Shown here: positions 36,589 through 48,365 of the stretch, one piece after another | Layout of the letters: every line of letters starts with the position of its first letter | Numbering within the stretch: position 1 is the stretch's first letter | Origin: Gemmatimonas sp. | GTDB lineage: Bacteria > Gemmatimonadota > Gemmatimonadetes > Longimicrobiales > Longimicrobiaceae | Length of the DNA stretch: 57,504 nucleotides | Assembly: GCA_009380025.1 (NCBI GenBank) | Contig: WHSP01000011.1 | Location: forward strand, 1-57,504 | Reading direction: 5' to 3' | Made by a program: the position numbers and the translations under genes | The notes under the pieces: generated by a model | What the model was told of the DNA's origin: nothing | The model's database searches: none | Seen by the model: only the letters and a program-made list of their open reading frames with translations

Positions 36589-38645
36589 AGAGCGTGGTGG
36601 AGCCGCGGACGGTGTGGGCTCCGGACGCAGCTCGCCGCGAGCGTGCCCGCCTCGTCGAGTTTGCTACGTTCGCCGAAACGTTCGGTGCGCCAGCGACCTG
36701 GGACGGGAAGGACCAGCGCCTGGACTATGCTGCCCTGCACCGCTGGTCGCTCAGGGATCCCCCGCATTTCTGGGCGGCGGTGTGGCAATTCTGCGGGATC
36801 GTCGCTGACTACGGTCCGACTCCATCCGCGCCAGGCTCCTTCGTCGGGCTCGAGCGCATGGCCCCACCGGACCCTGTGTCCGGGCCCCGTTGGTTCACGG
36901 AGTCGCGGCTCAACTACGCTGAGAACCTCCTTCGCCGAAAGGACGAGCACCCGGCTCTCGTCAGCTGGGACGAGACGGGGCAGCGGTCGGTCCTGACCTT
37001 TGCGGAGTTGCGCCGACACGTTGCCCGCTTTGGCGCTGGGCTGCGGAGGCTCGGAATCGGGCCGGGCGACCGCGTCGCCGCCTATCTCCCGAACCTCCCG
37101 GAGGGCGTCATCGCCATGCTCGCCACGGCGTCGATCGGGGCGATCTGGTCGAGCACGTCGCCCGATTTCGGCGTCGAGGCCGTCGTTGATCGCGTTGGTC
37201 AGATCGAGCCCCGGGTGCTCCTCGTGGCCGACCAGTATCGGTATCTGGGCCGGCGAATCGATTCTCTCCCGCGTGCTCGCGAGATCGCGCGCCGGATCCC
37301 ATCCGTCGAACACACGGTCGTGGTCGCCAATGGAGCGCATAGCCCCAGGCTCGACGGATTCCACTGCGCGGTCGGCTGGGAAGAGTTCTGCGGGGATGGC
37401 GATCCGGAGCCGTATTTCGAGCGGCTCCCCTTCGACCATCCCCTGGCCATCCTCTATTCATCGGGAACGACGGGACTTCCCAAAGCCATCGTCCACGGTG
37501 CGGGAGGGACGCTTCTCCAACACCTCAAGGAGCTGGCGTTGCATACGGATCTACGATCGGACGATCGTATCTTCTACTACACGACCTGCGGATGGATGAT
37601 GTGGAACTGGCTGGTTTCCAGCCTTGCCACGGGCGCCACGGTGGTCATTTACGACGGAGCCGCTCTGGCACCGGGACTCGCGCCGCGTACGACCCGCCGA
37701 CAATCCGCGCCAGACATCCTCTGGGACCTGGCCGAAGCCGAGGGGCTCACGGTGTTCGGCACGAGCGCGAAGTACCTCTCCCACGCGGAGAAGGAAGGGC
37801 TGGCGCCGGCACGATCCCACTCCCTCATACAACTGCGTACGATCCTCTCCACCGGCAGCCCTCTCACCGGTGACGGCTTCGACTACGTATATCGGGCGAT
37901 CAAACCCGATGTGCACCTGGCCAGCATCAGCGGGGGAACGGACATCATTTCCTGCTTCCTCCTCGGGGTGCCGACCGAGCCGGTCCGCCGTGGCGAGCTC
38001 CAGGCCGCCGGGCTCGGTATGGCTGTGGAGATCTGGTCGCCGGAGGGGGAGGAGGTCGTCGGAGAGGCGGGAGAGCTCGTCTGCAAGCAACCCTTCCCCA
38101 GCATGCCGGTCGCCTTCTGGAACGACCCGCAGGGGGAGAAATACTGTGACGCTTACTTCAGCCATTTCGACGGCATATGGCGCCACGGCGATTGGGCCGA
38201 AGAGACGAGCGATGGCGGCTGGATCATCTTCGGGCGCAGCGATGCGACCCTCAACCCGGGCGGGGTACGCATCGGAACTGCCGAGATCTACCGGCCCGTC
38301 GAGCAGCTGGACGAAGTCTTGGAGGCTCTGGCGGTGGGGCAGGAGATCGAATCATCCGGCGACGTTCGTATCGTCCTCTTCGTCCGGCTGCGTGAGGGCT
38401 TGACGCTCGACGCGAACCTCCGCGATCGGATCCGGCGACAGATTCGAGAATCGACTACCCCCCGGCACGTTCCCGCGGTAATCGTTCAGGTGGCGGACAT
38501 CCCCCGAACCATCAGCGGCAAGATCAGCGAGATCGCGGTGCGCGAAGTGATCCATGACCGTCCGGCCCCGAACGTCGGGGCTCTCGCGAACCCGGAGTCC
38601 TTGGAGCTCTTCCGCCGAATTCCGGGCGTGAACGATGTCCGGTAG
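36585..38645 (+). CDS. Acetoacetyl-CoA synthetase
   Basis: An ANL-superfamily ligase of 686 residues that activates acetoacetate to acetoacetyl-CoA with ATP. The AMP-binding motif is ILYSSGTTGLPKAIVHG (about residues 289-305), followed by YTTCGWMMWNWLVSSLATGA, a phrase specific for acetoacetyl-CoA synthetases, and ISGGTDIISCF. The C-terminal hinge and lysine lie in GDWAEETSDGGWIIFGRSDA and PRTISGKISEIAV. GTG 36585 overlaps the aminotransferase stop. Fumarylacetoacetase releases acetoacetate, so this enzyme completes the pathway without a CoA transferase. The next gene overlaps by 11 bases. Confidence 0.93.
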   Translation: MKSVVEPRTVWAPDAARRERARLVEFATFAETFGAPATWDGKDQRLDYAALHRWSLRDPPHFWAAVWQFCGIVADYGPTPSAPGSFVGLERMAPPDPVSGPRWFTESRLNYAENLLRRKDEHPALVSWDETGQRSVLTFAELRRHVARFGAGLRRLGIGPGDRVAAYLPNLPEGVIAMLATASIGAIWSSTSPDFGVEAVVDRVGQIEPRVLLVADQYRYLGRRIDSLPRAREIARRIPSVEHTVVVANGAHSPRLDGFHCAVGWEEFCGDGDPEPYFERLPFDHPLAILYSSGTTGLPKAIVHGAGGTLLQHLKELALHTDLRSDDRIFYYTTCGWMMWNWLVSSLATGATVVIYDGAALAPGLAPRTTRRQSAPDILWDLAEAEGLTVFGTSAKYLSHAEKEGLAPARSHSLIQLRTILSTGSPLTGDGFDYVYRAIKPDVHLASISGGTDIISCFLLGVPTEPVRRGELQAAGLGMAVEIWSPEGEEVVGEAGELVCKQPFPSMPVAFWNDPQGEKYCDAYFSHFDGIWRHGDWAEETSDGGWIIFGRSDATLNPGGVRIGTAEIYRPVEQLDEVLEALAVGQEIESSGDVRIVLFVRLREGLTLDANLRDRIRRQIRESTTPRHVPAVIVQVADIPRTISGKISEIAVREVIHDRPAPNVGALANPESLELFRRIPGVNDVR

Positions 38646-39615
38646 CCGGGGCGTCTCGGTTCCACCGGCAGCTCGGGAGTTGCTTGCGGGCATCGTCGAC
38701 TATGCGGGTCTCTTCCCACCCGCTTCCCTCGAGCTGAGTGAGGCGGCCCGAAACTTCGAATCGTATCGGAATGGCCCCGATGCATGGGCGCTGGGTCGCT
38801 TCGTCGCTCCCGCCGGTCGGCTCGAAGAGCTTGCCTACCTGGTCGGGCCGACCATCGGAACTTCCGTCGAAGCGCCGTGGGCACTGAGTGCTCTCGTCGG
38901 GTCGGATGTGTCCTCCGATCTGGAGAAAGTCAGGGCCGTGAACGCGCAGGTTCCGCGAACGGCAACCTCGCAGGAGCGCCGCAACAACGGGGGGCTCATC
39001 GTCGATACAGTCGAGCTCAAGGTCGACGCGCCAGTGGCCGTCGCCGAAAAGCTGGAGGCTATACCGCGATCGCTGACCGCCTATGTCGAGATCTCTCTGG
39101 AACGGGACCCAGGCGACTTCATCGCGGCACTGCAGGCTGCAGGCGGCCGTCCGAAGATACGAACCGGGGGAGTAACTTCCGATTCCTTTCCGCCCCCCGA
39201 GTCGCTCCTTCGTTTCCTGGCGGCTTGCGTCGAGGCGAACCTCGCCTTCAAGGCCACGGCGGGACTGCATCACCCGGTGGCCGGCCACTATCGGCTCACG
39301 TACGAGCGCGACAGCGCCACCACCCACATGTACGGCTACCTGAACCTGCTCTTCGGCACGGCTCTTCTGCGACGCGGAGCGCCGGACAACCGAGTGTTTG
39401 CAGCGCTGAGGGAAGTCGAGGCCACGGCATTTCGTTTCGGTGAGGATACCATGTCCTGGCGCGAGTACAGCTTCGGCCCCGACGAGATCGTATCCCTTCG
39501 ACAGAGCGGCCTCATTTCCTTCGGATCTTGTTCCTTCCGAGAGCCGCTGGACGAGTTGACGGCCAGCTTCGGCCCGGAGCGGAGCCGCGTCCAACCTCAC
39601 CCGAATCATCCTTGA
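38635..39615 (+). CDS. Conserved protein of unknown function in aromatic catabolic cluster
   Basis: A 326-residue soluble protein without signal peptide, membrane span or a family I can name. Conserved-looking segments: ARELLAGIVDYAGLFPPASL at the N terminus, GPDAWALGRFVAPAGRL, a central KIRTGGVTSDSFPPPESLLR, and FKATAGLHHPVAGHYRLTYE. Alternating helix/strand texture and the HH in TAGLHHP could fit a TIM-barrel-like enzyme; this is speculation. It overlaps the acetoacetyl-CoA synthetase gene by 11 bases, and its stop overlaps fumarylacetoacetase as TTGA. Such tight coupling suggests a role in the same pathway, where maleylacetoacetate isomerase is otherwise missing. Confidence 0.75.
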   Translation: MSGSRGVSVPPAARELLAGIVDYAGLFPPASLELSEAARNFESYRNGPDAWALGRFVAPAGRLEELAYLVGPTIGTSVEAPWALSALVGSDVSSDLEKVRAVNAQVPRTATSQERRNNGGLIVDTVELKVDAPVAVAEKLEAIPRSLTAYVEISLERDPGDFIAALQAAGGRPKIRTGGVTSDSFPPPESLLRFLAACVEANLAFKATAGLHHPVAGHYRLTYERDSATTHMYGYLNLLFGTALLRRGAPDNRVFAALREVEATAFRFGEDTMSWREYSFGPDEIVSLRQSGLISFGSCSFREPLDELTASFGPERSRVQPHPNHP

Positions 39616-40943
39616 ACGAAACCCACGATCCCGCGCTCCGGTCCTGGGTGGAGTCGGCGAACGTTCCGGGGAACGACTTCCCGATCCAGAACCTTCCGTT
39701 TGGCGTTTTCCGATGCGACGTCGGCCGGCCACCGAGGGTAGGCGTCGCGATCGGCGAAATGGTCCTCGACGTATCGGGCTGCCGCTCGGCAGGGCTCCTC
39801 GATCGCGAAGCGATCCCGGCCGCGGAGGCGTGCGGCGAACCGTCGCTGAACGCGTTGATGGCGCTGGGGGCTGAGCACTGGTCCGCGCTTCGACGGCAGC
39901 TCAGCGATCTGCTTCGTGTGGGCTCCACGGCAGCGCGAGACGCCGCCCGCAAGGCCGAGCTCCTGACCCGCAGATCGGACGCCGAGCTCTTCCTCCCAGC
40001 GCATGTCGGCGACTATACCGATTTCTACGCTTCCATCCACCACGCCAGGAGGGTTGGCAGCCTGTTCCGGCCAGACAATCCTCTGCTGCCCAACTACAAG
40101 TGGGTGCCGATCGGATACCACGGGCGGGCGTCCTCCATTGTGCCGAGCGGGTCGCCTGTCGTTCGGCCTCGCGGGCAAACGAAACCGGAGGACACATCGG
40201 AACCGCCCTTCGGGTTGAGTCAGCGCGTGGATTACGAGTGTGAAGTCGGCTTGTTCGTCGGGCGGAGCAACGAGCTTGGCAATCCGATCCCGATCGGAGA
40301 GGCGGAAGATCACATCTTCGGAATTTGCCTCGTGAACGACTGGTCGGCCCGAGACATCCAGGCATGGGAGTATCAGCCGCTCGGGCCATTCCTCGCGAAG
40401 AGCTTCGCCACCTCGGTTTCGCCCTGGGTGGTGACGCTGGAGGCTCTGGAGCCTTATCGACTCGCGCTCCCCGCGCGGCCAGCGGACGATCCACGGCCCC
40501 TTCCCTACCTTTCGGATAGCCGCGATCGGGAACGTGGGGGTGTCAACCTCAACGTCGAGGTCTGGCTGAGCTCCGCCCGCATGCGTGAAACGGAGCTCGG
40601 ACCCATCCGGCTCAGCAGAGGGAACACCTCTGATCTCTACTGGACTTTCGCCCAGATGATCGCCCACCACTCGAGCAATGGTTGCAACCTCCAGCCGGGG
40701 GACTTGCTCGCCACTGGAACCGTTTCCGGTCCGGCCGAAGGTTCGGGTGGATGCCTCATCGAGCTCACCAGGGGTGGTACCAATCCTATCCCCCTGCCGA
40801 CCGACGAAGTCAGAACGTTCTTGCAGGATGGCGACGAGGTCATCTTGCGTGGCTACTGCGATGCGCCGGGGCGGGTCCGGATCGGGCTCGGAGACTGCCG
40901 CGGGGTTCTTGTCGGCGCTCCCGACTTCGAGAGCAAGGTATGA
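39612..40943 (+). CDS. Fumarylacetoacetase
   Basis: Hydrolyses fumarylacetoacetate to fumarate and acetoacetate, the last ring-fission step of tyrosine breakdown. The 443-residue protein has the N-terminal SH3-like domain (NDFPIQNLPFGVFRCDVGRP) and the FAH catalytic domain: DYTDFYASIHHARRVGSLFR (metal Asp), YKWVPIGYHGRASSIVPSG, DYECEVGLFVG (Glu pair), NDWSARDIQAWEYQPLGPFL. TTG 39612 overlaps the upstream stop and gives the usual N terminus, so it is preferred over an upstream ATG. Whether it can also accept the cis isomer maleylacetoacetate is unknown. Confidence 0.95.
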   Translation: MNETHDPALRSWVESANVPGNDFPIQNLPFGVFRCDVGRPPRVGVAIGEMVLDVSGCRSAGLLDREAIPAAEACGEPSLNALMALGAEHWSALRRQLSDLLRVGSTAARDAARKAELLTRRSDAELFLPAHVGDYTDFYASIHHARRVGSLFRPDNPLLPNYKWVPIGYHGRASSIVPSGSPVVRPRGQTKPEDTSEPPFGLSQRVDYECEVGLFVGRSNELGNPIPIGEAEDHIFGICLVNDWSARDIQAWEYQPLGPFLAKSFATSVSPWVVTLEALEPYRLALPARPADDPRPLPYLSDSRDRERGGVNLNVEVWLSSARMRETELGPIRLSRGNTSDLYWTFAQMIAHHSSNGCNLQPGDLLATGTVSGPAEGSGGCLIELTRGGTNPIPLPTDEVRTFLQDGDEVILRGYCDAPGRVRIGLGDCRGVLVGAPDFESKV

Positions 40944-41123
40944 TACGCCCATCGATTCACTTCTTCCGACTCCGCAACTGCCTCGAGGTCGAGGCCGGCA
41001 AAGACGGGTCGCCAGGCTCACACTCGCGAAGAATCGTTTCGACCGCAGCCGTGTACGAAACCCGATCCTCGCCGCAGGAGCCGGCTTACCCACGTCCACT
41101 TCCATTTCATTCGTGATTGGCGT

Positions 41124-42167
41124 ATGCAATGTCGGATAGTGATGCTCGTCGCGATCTTCGGCCTCACTGGGTGTGAGCCGGAGGCGAGCCTTCTGCCCTC
41201 TGGGCCTTCGGGTATGGCGGCCCGGACGATTACAACATCCGGCGGTCGGGTGGATTCGCCCGAGGGTGCCGCGATCCACTTTCGGCAGGGATCACTGGAG
41301 GCCCCGCAGCGGATCCGGATCGAGTCGACTTCCCCACCCGCGGAATTGGCGAGCGCGGGCAAGGTGGTGTCCGCTGCGTTCGGCGTGGGGCCGGATGGGC
41401 TAGCACTCGGTCAGTCGGCCACCCTCGCGCTGAAATTCGATCGGGAGATCGACCCGTCGAAGGCTTGGCTCGCGACGATCGTCGGAGTGGCCAATGGGCT
41501 GGTTCAGCCATACGGTGCGACGAGGGTGGACCTATCGTCGGGAGTCGTCGAGGGAGACGTCGGGGAGTTAGGAACGTTTGCGGTGGTGATCCCCGGGGCG
41601 TCGATGATCTTCCCGGTGCATCCCCAGTCGACCGGCCGATCATCCATCCGCGCAGCGGTCTCCGATGGGGACCCACGAGCGATGACCGACAGCATCACGG
41701 TATTCTGTGGCGGATCGGCGACTCCATGCATTGGAACTGCCGCGACAGCGAGCGAGAACCTGCTGGCCAGGGTACGATCCGCAGCCCTTCTCTATCCGGC
41801 GATGGCCGGCTCGATCCGGCTCGCCGATGGAGCGGCGACGGGGTCGATCAGCATCTCCGTGTCGCTCCGGCTACAGCCCGAATCCCGCAGGCGCGCCGAG
41901 ACGATCTGGTTGAATGCCCAGATCCAGCCGACGGGATCGACCGTCCTCGTCGAGAATCCAGACGAAATCCTGCTCACCGATGTTCGGGTGAGAACCACCG
42001 GTGGTCTCGGTCTCGTTTCCGGGTCGAATGAGGAGATCTCCACCCTGGTGGTTGCCAGGTCGAGCGAGGGAGGTCTCACCTCCATCGGGCGCTCTTTCCG
42101 GATACCGGGTGCGGGCGGCCAGGTAGCCCGAGTGACCATCCAGATCCCCGTCCGTCTCCATTCCTAA
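41124..42167 (+). CDS. Putative lipoprotein with ZU5-like domain
   Basis: A 347-residue protein with a lipoprotein signal: MQCRIVMLVAIFGLTGCEPE, the LTGC lipobox placing Cys17 as the lipidated residue. Residues 38-150 resemble a ZU5-like beta domain found in bacterial surface proteins: TSGGRVDSPEGAAIHF, LEAPQRIRIESTSPPAELAS and GELGTFAVVIPG. The rest is beta-rich with two cysteines (FCGGSATPC) that could form a disulfide. The promoter is not evident; 40944-41123 is a non-coding gap. Function unknown, probably a periplasmic or outer-membrane protein. Confidence 0.7.
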   Translation: MQCRIVMLVAIFGLTGCEPEASLLPSGPSGMAARTITTSGGRVDSPEGAAIHFRQGSLEAPQRIRIESTSPPAELASAGKVVSAAFGVGPDGLALGQSATLALKFDREIDPSKAWLATIVGVANGLVQPYGATRVDLSSGVVEGDVGELGTFAVVIPGASMIFPVHPQSTGRSSIRAAVSDGDPRAMTDSITVFCGGSATPCIGTAATASENLLARVRSAALLYPAMAGSIRLADGAATGSISISVSLRLQPESRRRAETIWLNAQIQPTGSTVLVENPDEILLTDVRVRTTGGLGLVSGSNEEISTLVVARSSEGGLTSIGRSFRIPGAGGQVARVTIQIPVRLHS

Positions 42168-42202
42168 GTAGGCGGCCTTTGTGCGGCTCGCTGAAGCTCT
42201 CG

Positions 42203-43261
42203 TTATCGGGTCAGCTGCCGAACCTCGGCGAGCCCATCGGCATCCCATTCGGGCCTGCCCGGCGCGTTGGCAAGTTCCTGAACCGTATGGAAGATCAACC
42301 GTGCAACGCGAGCCGCTTTGTCGTTGTCGATCTTGTCGAAAGTATCGCTCGGCCTGTGATAGTCCTCGTGGACACCGGCGAAGAAGAAGATTGCCGGGAT
42401 CTCGAGGCGGGCGAAGTTGAAGTGATCCGAGCGGTAGAAGAAGCGTTCCTCCGGCCAGAGGTCGTCGGAGACCGTGAGACCGAGCTCAGGGTGCCGGGCG
42501 CCGACTTCGTTCACCGTCGTACCGAGTGACGAGTAATTCTTGCCGATCGCGACAATGCTGTCGGGCGAGTTGCGGCCTATCATGTCGACGTTGATGTTCG
42601 CCACGATCTGGTCGACCGGGACGGTCGGGTTCTCGCTGTAGTACTGCGATCCGAGCAGCCCGTGCTCCTCGCCGCTCACATGAAGGAACATGACGGAGCG
42701 GCGCGGGGCCTGGACGGTCGTAAAGGCCTTGGCCACCTCGAGGAGCGCGGCGGTACCCGTGCCGTTGTCGTCGGCACCGTTGTAGATCGAGTCGCCATCT
42801 GCCGGCTGCCCGACACCAACGTGATCGAAGTGTGCGCTTAGCACGACGTACTCGTCCCGAAGCTCGGGATCCGATCCCGGCAGCACGGCGATCACATTGG
42901 GCGGAAAAGTCTCCTCCTCGATGACGTCCGGTGCCTGAGCGAGGTTTCCCCGCCGAGAGCGGAAGGGGTAGCGCTGATAGAAGGTTCCGTTGTCGCCCCC
43001 CGGTTCGAGCCCCAACTGACGATACTCGCTGACCAGATAGGCGGCCGCCGCCTCGAGACCGGGACTCCAGGTGTCCCGCCCGGCGAGCGCGTCGGACGCG
43101 AGGAAGTAGATCCGCGCCTCCATATCCTGAGGGGAAATGGCGTCCGCGCCGCGGGCCGACGCGTTGGACGGCACCGCACCACTCGAAGGCGAGGCCGGGG
43201 CGCACGCCGCTGCGGTCAGGAACACCATCAGGAGGGCTGTAGCGACTCGAAGTGCTGGCAT
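42203..43261 (-). CDS. M28-family zinc aminopeptidase (lipoprotein)
   Basis: A 352-residue secreted peptidase. The lipobox is LTAAAC (Cys20), followed by an Ala/Ser-rich linker. The M28 dizinc site is complete: SAHFDHVGVG (His), NGADDNGTGTAALLE (bridging Asp), HVSGEEHGLLGSQYY (catalytic Glu and zinc Glu), NINVDMIGRN (Asp) and the last His in EDYHRPSDTFDKI. It should remove N-terminal residues from peptides in the periplasm. It converges on the ZU5-like lipoprotein gene with 35 bases between and follows the DUF4384-type gene by 17 bases on the same strand. Confidence 0.93.
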   Translation of the reverse strand: MPALRVATALLMVFLTAAACAPASPSSGAVPSNASARGADAISPQDMEARIYFLASDALAGRDTWSPGLEAAAAYLVSEYRQLGLEPGGDNGTFYQRYPFRSRRGNLAQAPDVIEEETFPPNVIAVLPGSDPELRDEYVVLSAHFDHVGVGQPADGDSIYNGADDNGTGTAALLEVAKAFTTVQAPRRSVMFLHVSGEEHGLLGSQYYSENPTVPVDQIVANINVDMIGRNSPDSIVAIGKNYSSLGTTVNEVGARHPELGLTVSDDLWPEERFFYRSDHFNFARLEIPAIFFFAGVHEDYHRPSDTFDKIDNDKAARVARLIFHTVQELANAPGRPEWDADGLAEVRQLTR

Positions 43262-43278
43262 AGGGTCGAATTCGATTG

Positions 43279-44517
43279 TCAGGGTCGACGCGCTGCGGGG
43301 CGCGCTCGGGAGCTACTCGGATCGCGATCGCGCGTAGTTCGCGTCGCCGGCGCACGAGTTGGCGCCTGCCTCGTGCGCCTGGGCTCGGCGCGATTCTCCG
43401 GCTGACTGTCCGGCGCCGGCCGCGAGGCGGGCTCCCGCGCGGGCTTCGGTCGAGCCCTGGTCGGCTCGGCGCGCCTTTCCGGTGCTCGCGTCGGCGTCGC
43501 CCCCCTCGCCGACGGACGAGAAGACTCGGGCCGAGCACGGTTCGATGCCCCGTTGGTCCGCTGCGGCTGGGTTGTCGAACGGGCCTCGGGTTCCCTCGAT
43601 GGCACCGGCCGCGCCCTCCTTGTGCCACCTGCATCGACGGCGCTTGGTTCTCGTACCGATTCGCCGCTTGCCGGAGGTCGATCACCCTCATCCCTACTAC
43701 GACCCGTCAGCGGCACTCGACCTTGCACCTGCCGAGCCGGCACGGCGCCCCGGTCGGCCGGGCGTTCCGGGTCCTCTTTAAAGCCGTGCAGCGGGTCGTA
43801 TCGATCGTAGCGTCGGAGGTACTCCCGCCGATCTCCCCGATACCGTCGCGTATCGTAGTAGTACGGGCGGTCTTGCAGAAAGTACACCATTCGGCCACAG
43901 GATCCATAGTTGGGCGTCCAGCCCCATCCCGAGTCGTAGTATCGATCCGAGCACGCGTACCTCGGGTATCGATGGACCCCGCCCACCTGGTAGCTGAAAT
44001 AGTCGCCCACCCAGGGCGTCGAAGGCCACCGCAGCAGCCGGCTGATCTGCTGAAGGGCGAGGAACGGATCGCCTCGCACCACTCTGCCGGCGTACCGCCA
44101 ATCCCATGGCGAACCGGCTCCACTCCGGAAGGTACCGAAATCGAGCGGCGTCGGTGAGGCAAGGATATAGAAGTACCCTATCCCGGGACTCTGCGCCCGC
44201 CACGCGGATCCCCGGCGGAACGCGAGCGTGTGGGTTCGGCCTCCACGCACGTAGTCCTCGTCCCACGGTGAAGAGGGATAAACGAAGTCGAGATAACCGT
44301 TCGGATCGATATGCACGATCGCGACATAGGCGTCCTCGCTCAGAGAGAATCGCACGTCCAGCGGGTCACCCGGCCGGAAGGAGTCGGGGCTGCGATCGAT
44401 CCAGACGCGCGCGTCGATCGGACGACCGGGAGTGAAGCTCTGACCTGGCAGAGCCGAGGGCATCAACGCGAAGCCCAGACCGGCCGTCAACGTGAGTATC
44501 GCATTCTTGAGCTGCAT
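43279..44517 (-). CDS. Secreted DUF4384-like protein with Arg/Pro-rich tail
   Basis: A 412-residue protein with a cleavable signal (MQLKNAILTLTAGLGFALMP, cleavage near LPGQS). Residues 30-125 match the DUF4384 pattern: DARVWIDRSPDSFRPGDPLD, VRFSLSEDAYVAIVHIDPNG, YLDFVYPSSPWDEDYVRGG. A Tyr/Arg-rich middle (SDRYYDSGWGW, YYYDTRRYRGDRREYLRRYD) follows. The last about 170 residues are disordered and rich in Arg, Pro, Ala and Ser (PTRAPERRAEPTRARPKPAR). Strong positive charge suggests contact with cell wall, LPS or nucleic acid. Function unknown; the DUF call is from recalled pattern. Confidence 0.65.
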   Translation of the reverse strand: MQLKNAILTLTAGLGFALMPSALPGQSFTPGRPIDARVWIDRSPDSFRPGDPLDVRFSLSEDAYVAIVHIDPNGYLDFVYPSSPWDEDYVRGGRTHTLAFRRGSAWRAQSPGIGYFYILASPTPLDFGTFRSGAGSPWDWRYAGRVVRGDPFLALQQISRLLRWPSTPWVGDYFSYQVGGVHRYPRYACSDRYYDSGWGWTPNYGSCGRMVYFLQDRPYYYDTRRYRGDRREYLRRYDRYDPLHGFKEDPERPADRGAVPARQVQGRVPLTGRSRDEGDRPPASGESVREPSAVDAGGTRRARPVPSREPEARSTTQPQRTNGASNRARPESSRPSARGATPTRAPERRAEPTRARPKPAREPASRPAPDSQPENRAEPRRTRQAPTRAPATRTTRDRDPSSSRARPAARRP

Positions 44518-44993
44518 ACGGCCTCCTGAGACCGTGTCAAAAAGCGCGGAAACCGCATGGCGACGGATTCAGCTTCCTGGGAGCGCGGGCCTCTGGCCCG
44601 CATGGAGGCTGCCTTCTGAGCGGGCGTCCGGCGCTCCAGGGGGATCGCGCGTAGTTTCTGCTCCTCTTCGTTTCCAGGTAACGGCGGCACACCGTCTCGC
44701 TGGGTGGGCGGTGCCCTGGGAGATCTACCACTCGAAGGGCCTCTGATGTTCCGACGACCGACACTCCGTTGGGTACCGCGGCTGCCCTGCTCCCGGGAGA
44801 TGGATGCTGAGGGTGTGTAGCGGGCATCCGCTTTCGCGGCATTGACTCGGGCGTCGAGATTGCAATAGCTTTTCAGGTTTCCGTCCTTCCGGGAGCCCCG
44901 CGCGGAATTGAGGGTGTCCCGGCGCATGGTGATGCCCGAGGACTCAGCGAAGTCCGTTTTTCTTCCAGGTACGTTGAGGTAGTTTACACGGCC
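44518..44993. other. Divergent intergenic region before mfd
   Basis: About 475 bp with no convincing gene. GCGGGCC-TCT-GGCCCGC at 44585-44601 is a perfect 7-bp dyad inside GGGAGCGCGGGCCTCTGGCC, a word type common as dispersed repeats. The region should hold the promoters of the divergent DUF4384 and mfd genes, but no element stands out. Confidence 0.5.
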
Positions 44994-48323
<3,330 letters not shown>

Positions 48324-48365
48324 ATTCGTACCCTGACGCCTTTGCAACCTATGCTGGAGAACCAG

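Noticed and set aside
39606-41279. A 557-codon open frame on the minus strand
   Set aside because: Antisense of fumarylacetoacetase; low-complexity composition and no family motif.
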